A stretch of 53,174 nucleotides of DNA from Deltaproteobacteria bacterium. Its GTDB lineage: Bacteria; Desulfobacterota; Syntrophia; Syntrophales; UBA6807. Position 1 is the first letter of the stretch. Each line of letters starts with the position of its first letter. The notes under the pieces were generated by a model. The model had not been told where the DNA came from. It saw only the letters and a program-made list of their open reading frames with translations, and ran no database searches. The DNA is taken from positions 1-53,174 of the forward strand of contig JAFGQS010000118.1 in the NCBI GenBank assembly GCA_016935565.1. The letters are read 5' to 3'. The translations under genes were made by a program, and so were the position numbers. Below are positions 45,475 to 53,174 of this stretch, one piece after another.

Positions 45475-46416
45475 ATGCAACACATATGGCCAATAGGCGG
45501 GGGCAAAGGGGGGTCCGGAAAGAGCTTTCTGGTCAGTAATCTCGGTGTATGGCTGGCTATGCAGGGAAAGAAAACTCTCATGGTTGATGTTGATTTAGGT
45601 GCGGCCAATCTGCATACATTGGTAAACATACCGTATCCTGAGAAATGTCTTTCGGACTTTATAAATAAGAAGGTTGACACGCTTGATGAGACGATTATTG
45701 AGACATCAACGGACAATCTTTATCTCATCAGCGGAGCTAATAACAACCTGGATGCTTCAAATCTCGTCTATTCACAGAAAATAAGGGTTTTGAGGGCCAT
45801 CACCAAATTACCCTACGAGTATATTCTGTTGGACGTTGGAGCAGGCACTTCATTTAATACGATAGACTTTTACATGATTTCGGATTACGGTGTTTTTGTA
45901 AGTACGCCTGAGCCAACCTCTATCGAAAACGTATACCGCCTCATTCGGTCAGTTTATTTTCGTAAGATCAGACAGATGTTAAACCAGCAGGATTTCAAAA
46001 GCATCATTGAACAGGCTGGTGTTCTGTGTAAGGAGTCGTCAATAGATTATCTGTCCGCCATTCCTTTTTTAATAAAAGACCGGGAACCCGAGACAGGAAA
46101 AATCATCGAGCTGATGCTGCAAAATATTCAGTACAGGTTAGTCCTCAATCAACACCGAAAGCGGGATAATCCGAATCTCGGTTTCTTGATGTGCAAAATG
46201 GTTAAGAAATACCTTGGCATCAAGATGGAATTTGTAGGGAATATACACTTCGACGAGAGGATTCATGATGCCGTGCGAAAGAAGGTTTCTTTTATTTCTC
46301 GATACCCCTACACGCAGGCCGCATCGGATATCAGGGAATTGTGCAACAAAATGCTTTTAATAAGCAGTCAAGATTCCATTGCGGGTGATGAACATGTTCA
46401 GGTGCATCACTTGTAG
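45475..46416 (+). CDS. MinD/FlhG-like ATPase
   Basis: 313-residue P-loop ATPase of the MinD/ParA/FlhG group. The deviant Walker A is GGGKGGSGKSFLVSNLG, with the signature lysine. Then MVDVDLGAANLHTLVN (Walker A' region) and YILLDVGAGTSFNTIDFY (Walker B, with D-V-G-A-G in place of D-x-x-A/P-G). The long middle helix YRLIRSVYFRKIRQMLNQQ and the C-terminal part with IPFLIKDREPETGKIIEL are like FlhG-type proteins of deltaproteobacteria. No obvious C-terminal membrane-targeting helix. It is followed 27 nt later by the J-like/RodZ-type protein. Such ATPases position cell structures; the cargo here is unknown. Confidence 0.88.
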   Translation: MQHIWPIGGGKGGSGKSFLVSNLGVWLAMQGKKTLMVDVDLGAANLHTLVNIPYPEKCLSDFINKKVDTLDETIIETSTDNLYLISGANNNLDASNLVYSQKIRVLRAITKLPYEYILLDVGAGTSFNTIDFYMISDYGVFVSTPEPTSIENVYRLIRSVYFRKIRQMLNQQDFKSIIEQAGVLCKESSIDYLSAIPFLIKDREPETGKIIELMLQNIQYRLVLNQHRKRDNPNLGFLMCKMVKKYLGIKMEFVGNIHFDERIHDAVRKKVSFISRYPYTQAASDIRELCNKMLLISSQDSIAGDEHVQVHHL

Positions 46417-46443
46417 CGAGGATTGTCAGGTTAATTCGATTGT

Positions 46444-47085
46444 ATGAAGCCATTAGAGAAGCAGAACTATTACGAAATCCTTGAGATTTCTCCCAATGCG
46501 ACACAGTTTGAGATTCGTAGTGCCTATAAAACGGCATTATACATCTATGACAATGGTTCACCGGTGAGCTATTCGTTTTTTTCGAAAGATGAGCGAAAAA
46601 ATATTCTTGTCTTGCTGGAGGAAGCTTTTTTAACGCTGATCAATGATCAAACCAGATCGGAATATAACCGGAAGCTTGTTGAAGAAGGGGTTTTGGATGA
46701 AGAAACGTTATATGGGGATGATTATAAAAAACCGATTCCGATAATTGATTTAAAACGTTCCAAGGTGTCAACAAGCAGAAAAACCACGTCCGGTAGCATT
46801 GAGTCAGGGAGAGAATCACATCACATTATGAGTAAACTTCTCGCACTGGATGTTATAACGGGAAGTGATCTGAGAAAGATGAGAATGTTATTGGGAGTGC
46901 CTCTGGAACATATCGCCGAGTATACCAAAGTGCGTATTAACCTGCTCCGTTGCATAGAAGAGGATAGGTTTGAAGAGCTTCCTTCAATGTTTCACTTGAA
47001 AAGCTTTCTGAGATCTTACATTGATTATTTCAAGCTTGATCCGGGACCCTTCGTCGATCGATACATGAAGAGAATAATCGACTGA
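46444..47085 (+). CDS. J-domain-like protein with C-terminal RodZ-type helix-turn-helix
   Basis: 213 residues in two parts. Residues 5-80 look like a J domain (NYYEILEISPNATQFEIRSAYKTAL ... LVLLEEAFLTLINDQTRSEYNRKL), but the HPD motif needed to stimulate DnaK is absent; the loop reads YDNGSP. Residues about 135-210 are a RodZ-type HTH_25 domain (TGSDLRKMRMLLGVPLEHIA; EELPSMFHLKSFLRSYIDYF). No membrane span. It is coupled by position to the MinD-like ATPase, so it is probably its partner or cargo adaptor. RodZ domains bind MreB-like filaments or other proteins, so a cell-organisation role is a reasonable inference, not shown. Confidence 0.85.
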   Translation: MKPLEKQNYYEILEISPNATQFEIRSAYKTALYIYDNGSPVSYSFFSKDERKNILVLLEEAFLTLINDQTRSEYNRKLVEEGVLDEETLYGDDYKKPIPIIDLKRSKVSTSRKTTSGSIESGRESHHIMSKLLALDVITGSDLRKMRMLLGVPLEHIAEYTKVRINLLRCIEEDRFEELPSMFHLKSFLRSYIDYFKLDPGPFVDRYMKRIID

Positions 47086-47107
47086 AAACGTTTGTGAAAT
47101 TGTAAAC

Positions 47108-47141
47108 GTGAATACTCCGTTTTGTAAACGGGGTGATTCAC
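47108..47141 (+). terminator. strong stem-loop after the J-like/RodZ gene
   Basis: GTGAAT and ATTCAC form the outer stem, and ACTCCGTTT with AAACGGGGT the inner stem (one G-U pair, one bulge), around a TGT loop. It lies 23 nt after the stop. A T-tract is missing, so it may be a processing or stability hairpin rather than a classical terminator. Confidence 0.55.
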
Positions 47142-47222
47142 TGATTATTCAAAAAACTATTGCTTCATCATTCGTGCCTTTCGTACATGAACTCATCATC
47201 TCATGTTTATCAATCGGTTGAT

Positions 47223-47477
47223 TTATCCGTATCTGAACTTCATCATAACGATATACATCGAAAAGATAAAACCGACAGCATTTCCGATAATGACAGGAAT
47301 CGCTCGTATCAATATGCCATAGATGAGCCATAAAAAAAGACCCCCTGCAAGGACAGAAAAAGCCCAGAGAGACAGATCTCCCGTTTTTTTTGTGCGGTAG
47401 ACCTTTAAAACTTGCGGTGCCATGGAAACTGCAGACAATAAAGCAGCAGAAAAACCGATAACATTTACCAGATCCAT
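47223..47477 (-). CDS. SemiSWEET sugar transporter
   Basis: 84-residue membrane protein with three spans and the PQ-loop motif SMAPQVLKVYRTKKTGDLS followed by FSVLAGGLFLWLIYGILI and a third helix. Length and motifs fit bacterial SemiSWEETs, which work as homodimers and move small sugars by facilitated diffusion. Ribosome site AAGAGA before the ATG. It reads towards the J-like/RodZ gene and seems to be a single-gene unit. Substrate unknown. Confidence 0.88.
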   Translation of the reverse strand: MDLVNVIGFSAALLSAVSMAPQVLKVYRTKKTGDLSLWAFSVLAGGLFLWLIYGILIRAIPVIIGNAVGFIFSMYIVMMKFRYG

Positions 47478-47582
47478 GATGTCTCTTCTTTCATTACTTA
47501 GAAATGTTTCTCTTCGAACGTAACAGACTAATAAAAATCAACAATGATACGATTGTATTACTGATTGCCGGGATCTGTAACG

Positions 47583-48653
47583 TTACAGGTATTCCTTCAT
47601 ATTTTCTTTTTCCAGTATTTCAACTACCTTTTTTATATCTTGTGAACGGCCTTTATGACAGATGAGAAGGGAATCTTCCGTTTCAACAACGATAAGATCT
47701 TGGATTCCCACGAGAGCAACGAGTTTGTTGGGACTGTAAACCAGAGAATTCGATGCATCGACGGCTATAACAGATCCTTTCACAGCATTACCCATCTGAT
47801 TTCTTTCAAAAATGTCATAGAGGGCATTCCAGTCGCCGATATCATTCCAGCCAAAGCTACCCTTTATGAGCAGCGTTCCTTGAACCCTTTCCATTACTCC
47901 ATAATCTATGGAAATCGGGTCAGTTTTTTCATATACCTCGCGAATAACTTCTTTTTCTTTTTCTGTACTGAGAGATTTTTCTATCGTTTCAAGTCCTTGA
48001 TAAAGATTCGGAAGTAAATTTTGTATTGCGGAAAGTATTGTTGATGCCTTCCATACGAATATTCCGCTGTTCCAGAAAAATCTTCCACTGTCGACGAATT
48101 CAGATGCCTGTTGCAGATCGGGCTTTTCGCGGAATGAAGCAACTCTAAATATATCATTGCCACCTATGGAAGCAAGAATGTCTCCCTGTTCGATGTATCC
48201 GTAACCTGTTGCAGGCTCAGTCGGTTCTACGCCAATCGTTATCAGATGATTTCCTCGTTGTGCCATTTCGCCGGCGGTCATCAGTGCCTCGCGAAAACGA
48301 TCTTCCTCGGTAATCATATGGTCAGCGGGAAGCACTACCATGACGGCTTCGGGATCTCTCCGCTTAATGTACAGTGCCGCAAGGCCGATACAGGGGGCTG
48401 TATTCCTTCCCACCGGTTCGGCAACGATATTCTTCTCCGGTACAAGAGAACACTGTCGTATAATTTCATCGCAATGACTTTCACCGGTTACAATATACAT
48501 GTTATCCTGGGGTATCAGTGGTCGTATCCTTTCAATGGTTTTTTGGATAACTGTCTGACTGCCGGTAATACTCAGCAAATGTTTTGGTTTTTTTTCTCTA
48601 CTGAGCGGCCAGAATCTGGTACCCCGGCCACCTGCCATGATAACAGCATACAT
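47583..48653 (-). CDS. manC: mannose-1-phosphate guanylyltransferase
   Basis: Cytoplasmic nucleotidyltransferase making GDP-mannose for surface polysaccharides. YAVIMAGGRGTRFWPLSREKKPKHLL is the nucleotide-binding start; VVLPADHMI, FREKPDLQQASEFV, WNSGIFVWKA and GSFGWNDIGDWNAL are characteristic. The length of 356 shows the short type, without the C-terminal phosphomannose isomerase domain. ATG at 48653 follows AAAGG by 8 nt; the frame also has a GTG at 48662. Stands alone. Confidence 0.94.
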   Translation of the reverse strand: MYAVIMAGGRGTRFWPLSREKKPKHLLSITGSQTVIQKTIERIRPLIPQDNMYIVTGESHCDEIIRQCSLVPEKNIVAEPVGRNTAPCIGLAALYIKRRDPEAVMVVLPADHMITEEDRFREALMTAGEMAQRGNHLITIGVEPTEPATGYGYIEQGDILASIGGNDIFRVASFREKPDLQQASEFVDSGRFFWNSGIFVWKASTILSAIQNLLPNLYQGLETIEKSLSTEKEKEVIREVYEKTDPISIDYGVMERVQGTLLIKGSFGWNDIGDWNALYDIFERNQMGNAVKGSVIAVDASNSLVYSPNKLVALVGIQDLIVVETEDSLLICHKGRSQDIKKVVEILEKENMKEYL

Positions 48654-48803
48654 GCAATTCACCTTTCAAGAGACGTTATGATATGAGGCGCAGCAAAATG
48701 ATGTGTGCTCCTCATGTGTAATGACCGATGACAAAATTTAATATCGTATATAATCTGAAAAGATAACAGCGAGGACCGTTATTGTTTCATTTTGTCGGAT
48801 CTA

Positions 48804-50738
48804 TTACCCATGCCCGGGTGCACGTGACACATCGGACGTAAACGGTATGGTCAGTTCGTAAACTCCTTCACTGACGAGGGCCTGTACCGGAAACGGAGCT
48901 TTTTCAAAGACTTTCATCATTGCATTGTTTGCCGTCAGAACATCAGCCTTGAATCCCTTGATGCCCCGTTTTTGCGCTGTCTGTATTAATAACTCAAAAA
49001 GAAATGTTGCCATACCCCTGCCTTGAAACGCTTCATCGACAATGAATGCTGTATCGGCAAGGGGTCCGTCATCTGAGACAACATATCTTCCTTCGGCAAT
49101 AATTCTTTCTACTCCTGATTCTTCAATTACTCCCACAATTGACATGATTCTTTTATAGTCCACATTGACATATTCCTGCATTTTCATATGAGGCATTGTT
49201 TTAATGGGACTGAAATATCGGTAATAGACGGCTTGATCAGAAAATCGGTAAAATAATCTTCTCATATCACCTTCATCGGATGGTCGAATTGCCCGGAAAC
49301 GGACGGTTACGTTATCCCTGAAGGTATGTGTTCGGGCAAGTTCTTCAGGATACAGATGACCCGATTCAGTGAGATAGATCTGATCACGATATAAAATATT
49401 CGCCTCTTTAGCCTGTTGAACCAGAGAACCTCGATCATCGGGATGAGCAACATCGATTAATGCAAGGGCACGCTCACGCACGGTCCGACCTGCCAGGTAT
49501 GCCACACCATATTCCGTGACGATCATATCGAGAGATTCACTGTTAGAAAATTGACTGGAATAATCTTCGATGGACAGTAAAATATTGGGTTCGTCTTCGT
49601 TGCCTCGGCTCGGGAGGGCAAAAATGATACGACCGCCGCGTGACTGTGTTGCGCCGGCTAATAATTCCTGAACTTCGCCCGGGCCGGCAGTCACATTTCC
49701 TTTGCCCCCGTGGAGTGCAATCCCTCCGGTGACATCGACCTTTCGTGCCGGTATGATTGCCATAAAACCATGGTTTAAGCCTATGCTTCTGGGATCGGTA
49801 ACGACATCGATCCCCTGAAACTCAACCAACGGATTGTTGTCCAGCCATTTCATGAGCTCCGGCGTTCCCTGAGCGTAGGCTACCAGACTCTTACCCCTGA
49901 AACTTATTTTATGCCGGTTCGTTATAGCTCCGCTTTTGATGAGGTCCATCAATGCGTCGGTCATCATGACGGAATGAACACCGAGGTCCCGCTTTCGATT
50001 CAACTGCTTTCCGAGAGCTTCGAAAAGAAACCCGGGAAAGAAGGAAATGCAGCTGCCATCTTCGATTACCGACGCAATATTCAGAGCTATTTTTTCATAG
50101 ACCTCGGGTGCAGGACAACGTGGGAAATAAAGGAGTTTTTCCGTAGAATTAACCAGATAATCAAAATCACTAATGTGAACAAAGGTGTCTCCCAACGTTC
50201 GGGGCATTTCCGTATTGATAACGCCGGCGACTAACGACGCCTGTTCCATTGCGAGTTTGGTGACATCGACTGCCGTACCGAGGCTGCAGAAACCTGCTTC
50301 GTCAGGCGGTGTTATCTGGATGAATGCAGCGTCGACCTTGATGGCACCCGTTCTGAAAAGTCTGGGAATCCGAGAAAATCGACAGGGTATCAGATCAATT
50401 GTTCCGGCTGTAATAGCATCGCTTGCACTCCATCCGGAGAAAAAGGTCTTCAGTCTGAATTTTTGTGAATATCGTTCATCGAGGGGAATGGCATCTCCAA
50501 GGCTTATCAGCTGGATCAGTTCAAGATCTTTCAAATTGCTCTTGTCTGACGTCATAAGGTGCTTGATAAGCGTGCGTGGTTCAGCGACACCGGTACTCAG
50601 AAAAATACTCATCCCCGGTTCGATTTTTTCGAGCACGTCCTCGGGAACAACAATTTTCTTTTGCCAATCGGTAGAATTGGTCACTGATAGAGGAGAACCC
50701 TTCTTTTTTGCTTTGCGATGGTTTAATATATTAAACAT
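48804..50738 (-). CDS. acetyl-CoA hydrolase/CoA-transferase fused to a GNAT acetyltransferase
   Basis: 644 residues. Residues about 30-460 are a 4-hydroxybutyrate/acetate CoA-transferase-type domain (acetyl-CoA hydrolase/transferase family). PPDEAGFCSLGTAVD, GGIALHGGKGNVTAGPGEVQELL and DMIVTEYGVAYLAGRT are visible, the last with the conserved catalytic Glu. Residues about 475-630 are a GNAT domain (VRFRAIRPSDEGDMRRLFYRF ... EAFQGRGMATFLFELLIQTA, the acetyl-CoA site being Q-G-R-G-M-A). The fusion is recurrent in deltaproteobacteria as far as I know. It may link acyl-CoA turnover to protein acetylation. No strong ribosome site at the chosen ATG. Confidence 0.88.
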   Translation of the reverse strand: MFNILNHRKAKKKGSPLSVTNSTDWQKKIVVPEDVLEKIEPGMSIFLSTGVAEPRTLIKHLMTSDKSNLKDLELIQLISLGDAIPLDERYSQKFRLKTFFSGWSASDAITAGTIDLIPCRFSRIPRLFRTGAIKVDAAFIQITPPDEAGFCSLGTAVDVTKLAMEQASLVAGVINTEMPRTLGDTFVHISDFDYLVNSTEKLLYFPRCPAPEVYEKIALNIASVIEDGSCISFFPGFLFEALGKQLNRKRDLGVHSVMMTDALMDLIKSGAITNRHKISFRGKSLVAYAQGTPELMKWLDNNPLVEFQGIDVVTDPRSIGLNHGFMAIIPARKVDVTGGIALHGGKGNVTAGPGEVQELLAGATQSRGGRIIFALPSRGNEDEPNILLSIEDYSSQFSNSESLDMIVTEYGVAYLAGRTVRERALALIDVAHPDDRGSLVQQAKEANILYRDQIYLTESGHLYPEELARTHTFRDNVTVRFRAIRPSDEGDMRRLFYRFSDQAVYYRYFSPIKTMPHMKMQEYVNVDYKRIMSIVGVIEESGVERIIAEGRYVVSDDGPLADTAFIVDEAFQGRGMATFLFELLIQTAQKRGIKGFKADVLTANNAMMKVFEKAPFPVQALVSEGVYELTIPFTSDVSRAPGHG

Positions 50739-51164
50739 TGCGGGATTATATCAGTTTATTATTGAATATCAAGAAGAAGATGACCTGCACATACGAAGAA
50801 CGTAAAATGAAAAGGTAACTGAATGGGCGACAGAGCAGTGCGTTTTGTCAGGAATGACCGTATCTACCAAATGTTTGAACACGGCTGTGTCGCCGTTTGA
50901 TTTAGAAGAAATATCCTTTAAAATCAACAGATCAATTTACTCCAACTTGCATGTGAAGATGTAAATAACATTTCTAAAGCATAAAGGCAGACAATCATTA
51001 TTGATATCCACACTTTTCTTCTTGACCTTACCAACGTTCTACGATTAAACTGGAATAAATATTGGTTGGTATGAGTATAACAATTTATAAGTATTTCATA
51101 CTGTTACGATGTTGGAAAGATTGTCGGATGACGTGAAACGAAAACGAGAAAGGAGGCACTGACC
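50739..51164. other. intergenic region upstream of the GYD gene
   Basis: No gene is seen. It holds an ACCAAC/GTTGGT inverted pair (51029-51068 region) and a weak promoter-like TTGACC near 51023, before the well-placed AAAGGAGG of the GYD gene. The left part must carry the promoter of the leftward CoA-transferase gene. Confidence 0.35.
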
Positions 51165-51452
51165 ATGACAAGGTTCTTTATGTTTGGTACATACTCGCAC
51201 GATGCAGTAAAGGGGATCAGCGCAGGTCGGACGGAAAAGGCGATGGTCCTGATCAAAAAGTACGGCGGAGAAATACAGTCCATGTATACGCTGCTCGGGC
51301 AATACGACTTGATTATTATCGTCGATTTTCCCGGATTAGAGCAGGCGCTGCAAGCATCGGTTGCCCTGTACAAATTAACAGGCATTTCATTTGCGACGTC
51401 ACCCGTCGTCGAAGTGGCGGAGTTTGACAAGCTGGTTGATGAAGATCAATAA
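51165..51452 (+). CDS. GYD domain protein
   Basis: 95-residue cytoplasmic protein of the GYD family, small ferredoxin-like alpha/beta proteins of unknown function. The family signature is visible as LGQYDLIIIVDFPGLEQALQASVAL, followed by TGISFATSPVVEVAEFDKLV. AAAGGAGG lies 7 nt before the ATG, one of the best ribosome sites in the window. A monocistronic unit. Confidence 0.92.
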   Translation: MTRFFMFGTYSHDAVKGISAGRTEKAMVLIKKYGGEIQSMYTLLGQYDLIIIVDFPGLEQALQASVALYKLTGISFATSPVVEVAEFDKLVDEDQ

Positions 51453-51883
51453 GGCTGGTTACCTGACATTTTGAAGTATTCTGTCAGCAATCACTATGTG
51501 CGGGGTTATGATATCTCGATTTTCATACGTGTTCCACTCAATATCAGATAGATGTTACTATCTATCTGATATTGGGTATATATGTCAGAATGTTTTCTGT
51601 TTATCCTGAAACAACAAGAGAGTCATTCTATAAGTAAGCCATAATTATTTTCTGTGTTACGTACAGTATGGCAACTATCATCATTTTACCGTAAAAATCA
51701 TTGTATATAAGATATTGGGTCTCTGCCTGGTTCTGTCTGATAAAAAATCCTTACTTCTTCAAGAAAATTTATCTTGCGCCCTTTATTTCGGCAGGGTTAT
51801 CGTAAAACTACCCGACATATTTTTTATGCGTTATGGCTGCATTCGGCATTCTATTGAGGGATTATGATTTATTGCTTAGATTG
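51453..51883. other. non-coding stretch with perfect inverted repeat
   Basis: No gene is seen over about 430 nt. Its one clear structure is the 15-bp inverted repeat at 51539-51574, listed separately. Base composition is AT-rich. Confidence 0.4.
51539..51574. repeat. perfect 15-bp inverted repeat
   Basis: CAATATCAGATAGAT (51539-51553) and ATCTATCTGATATTG (51560-51574) are perfect reverse complements around the 6-nt loop GTTACT. No T-tract follows on either strand, and it lies about 90 nt after the GYD gene. It could be a dyad binding site, a transcript-end hairpin or a small-element remnant. Confidence 0.8.
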
Positions 51884-51907
51884 AAAAAACCCACCTCTGG
51901 AAGGCGG
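51884..51907 (-). terminator. intrinsic terminator of the PEP-CTERM gene remnant
   Basis: CCACCT (51891-51896) pairs with AGGCGG (51902-51907) with one G-U pair. The minus strand then runs into six T (51884-51889). It lies about 45 nt after the PEP-CTERM stop. Confidence 0.6.
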
Positions 51908-51950
51908 CCTTCTTTCAATACATGGGTCTGATGTTAAGATGCTTAAGGAG

Positions 51951-52222
51951 TTACACTCTTTTTCTGCGGACAAAAACAAGCCCGAACAGACCTGCACCGA
52001 ACAAGGCAAGTGTGGCAGGTTCGGGTGCACCCGTGACTACTGTGTTGAATGTAAGATCATCAAGGCTGTAACCGTAATCGCAGGTGCAATCCATCTCGAC
52101 AGCCTGCATATGAATTCACCAATCCCCGCAGATTGCGTCACACAATATCGTAAAAGAGATATTACCGTCTTTTATAACTCTTCTGCACAGCATTATCAAT
52201 CTGACGCGAATGAAGGGCCTTC
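51951..52222 (-). pseudogene. decayed PEP-CTERM protein gene (3' end)
   Basis: The minus strand ends with TGAPEPATLALFGAGLFG then LVFVRRKRV and a stop at 51951. This is a textbook PEP-CTERM sorting signal: Pro-Glu-Pro, a hydrophobic helix, then a basic end, the target of exosortase. Upstream the frame reads SLDDLTFNTVV and hits TGA at 52116-52118, preceded in frame by KDGNISFTILCDAICGDW. Another fragment, EGPSFASD (52199-52222), is in a different frame. So at least one stop and one frame shift separate pieces of one former secreted protein, and the 5' part is gone. It implies exosortase elsewhere in the genome, now or in the past. Confidence 0.75.
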
Positions 52223-52288
52223 GATTATTTGTCTTGTTCAGATCAGCATAATATATTAATAGTATAGTATCGTGCAGAGGGGTTGAAG

Positions 52289-52900
52289 ATGAGAGTTATG
52301 AAGGTAGTAATGATTGTCGTGGTGGTAAGTTTCGTGCTTCCCTGGAATTCAGCCGTTGCATATGGCGGCGGAGGTGGAAGCGGCGGCGTCTCACAGGCGG
52401 GAGACAGTTCTTTTGGCGGTGGTGCCGTCAGCTGGTCGTCGAATCCCAACGGACTCGATGTCATGGGATCGTCCATCTGGCACGGTCGGCCCGAGAACCT
52501 GGAAAAAGGACCTTATCAGCCCGGCAAGGCGGTTGAAGATGCCGAACAGGATCTCCTGAACGGCTTCAAGCGCGGGGAATATACGAAAGAGGAAGTGAAA
52601 GAAAACCTTCTGTGGGCAAAAAAAGCAGGAATACATATCTCGAATGAGGCGCAGAAGGTTCTTGATGGGCTTTCCACAACAACCGGTTCTGCTGGAGGCC
52701 AATCACGAACAGGGAGAACCTCATACAGCGATCCTTCGCTTTATTCACATACTAACTGGACTGGTGACTCGGTTCCTGACGTAACGGCAGTCGTTCTCAT
52801 TTTGCTCGCTGCCATCACTCCTGATAGCAAGATGAATTCAAAGGAAGCTTTAGCGTTCCTCATTGTTTTTTCATTAGCAGCCAGAGGATACATTTTTTAA
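52289..52900 (+). CDS. glycine-rich exported protein of unknown function
   Basis: About 203 residues, no family recognised. A signal peptide (VVMIVVVVSFVLPWNSAVA) is followed by a low-complexity start (YGGGGGSGG). A helical charged part with a repeated feel follows (KAVEDAEQDLLNGFKRGEYTKEEVKENLLWAKKAGI), then a Ser/Thr/Gly linker, and a hydrophobic C-terminal helix pair (VTAVVLILLAAI and ALAFLIVFSLAARGYIF). It ends without a basic tail, so it is not a PEP-CTERM or LPXTG substrate. ATG at 52289 follows AGAGGGG by 6 nt; the frame also opens at a TTG at 52283. It could be anchored in the inner membrane through its C-terminus. Confidence 0.75.
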   Translation: MRVMKVVMIVVVVSFVLPWNSAVAYGGGGGSGGVSQAGDSSFGGGAVSWSSNPNGLDVMGSSIWHGRPENLEKGPYQPGKAVEDAEQDLLNGFKRGEYTKEEVKENLLWAKKAGIHISNEAQKVLDGLSTTTGSAGGQSRTGRTSYSDPSLYSHTNWTGDSVPDVTAVVLILLAAITPDSKMNSKEALAFLIVFSLAARGYIF

Positions 52901-52952
52901 CACGACTATCGAGTGTGGAGGCTTCTGAATCTTAACAGCCCCCGAGGTTTCT

Positions 52953-53174
52953 TTATTTACCGACTACCTGAATCGTTCTGATCGCTCCCGGTTCCAGATT
53001 GACAAACTCCGGGGCGACGCATGCCAGATCCTCAGCACCGAACCGTGAGAGAAGTACCGGGGGGCTGTCGTAGCCGTTTTCGTCGATATGGGTGATAAAC
53101 AACTCCGTATAGGGGGTGTTTGTCTTGGAACTGAACACCAGCCACCGGCTGTTGGGCGACCAGCTGTGCCAGGA
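52953..53174 (-). CDS. C-terminal part of a PD40/TolB-like beta-propeller protein
   Basis: The gene runs off the right edge; only the last 73 codons are visible. SWHSWSPNSRWLVFSSK at the edge is a PD40 (WD40-like) propeller repeat, and TELFITHIDENGYDSPPVLL and APEFVNL give the end typical of large exported TolB-like propeller proteins. The frame continues to base 53174 with no start. Function not known; the N-terminal part would be needed. Confidence 0.75.
   Translation of the reverse strand, partial: SWHSWSPNSRWLVFSSKTNTPYTELFITHIDENGYDSPPVLLSRFGAEDLACVAPEFVNLEPGAIRTIQVVGK

Noticed and set aside
52116-52118. In-frame TGA in the PEP-CTERM frame as a selenocysteine codon (selB is present)
   Set aside because: There is also a frame shift upstream and no 5' end, and no SECIS-like hairpin was recognised; decay explains it better.

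Overview
The window looks like chromosomal DNA of an anaerobic, Gram-negative bacterium. The best fit is a deltaproteobacterium (Desulfobacterota, Syntrophia-like), though no ribosomal RNA or marker search was possible. The reasons are a complete meso-DAP type mur/fts cluster, a PilY1 minor-pilin operon behind a sigma-54 type promoter, SelB with FdhD (selenocysteine and formate dehydrogenase maturation), an OFA-type transporter, PilZ/GGDEF signalling, a PEP-CTERM remnant, and a MinD-like ATPase paired with a J-like/RodZ-type protein. No tRNA, rRNA, CRISPR array or intact mobile element was recognised.

Layout: 1-1.8 kb, argS (-). 1.9-9 kb, a minus-strand type IV pilus block (fimT, pilV, pilW, pilX, a small exported protein, pilY1) with a separate prepilin peptidase. 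9.2-13.6 kb, a Crp/Fnr regulator facing a plus-strand run of yjbQ, an MBL hydrolase, a YihY-Maf fusion and yggS. 13.8-17.5 kb, the minus-strand selB-fdhD-HD/OB nuclease operon. 17.7-36.3 kb, ruvX, mltG and the whole dcw cluster (mraZ, rsmH, ftsL, ftsI, murE, murF, mraY, murD, ftsW, murG, murC, murB, ftsQ, ftsA, ftsZ). A very good sigma-70 promoter precedes mraZ, followed by three GTGGA boxes at 10-bp period that fit MraZ autoregulation. 36.6-45 kb, transporters, a one-domain asparaginase-like protein, GGDEF and PilZ proteins, a carbonic anhydrase gene broken by an 8-bp duplication, a protein made of two tandem copies of one domain, and a coiled-coil lipoprotein. 45.4-53.2 kb, the MinD-like/J-RodZ pair, SemiSWEET, mannose-1-phosphate guanylyltransferase, a CoA-transferase-GNAT fusion, a GYD protein, a decayed PEP-CTERM gene, a glycine-rich exported protein and the end of a PD40-repeat protein.

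The genes cover cell-wall precursor synthesis and division, pilus assembly, selenoprotein/formate metabolism and c-di-GMP signalling. The best leads are the frame-restoring 8-bp duplication in the carbonic anhydrase, the MinD-like/J-RodZ pair, the YihY-Maf fusion, the cysteine-less loop of FdhD, the tandemly duplicated small protein, and short dispersed intergenic repeats that sit against gene ends and in one case encode a protein tail.
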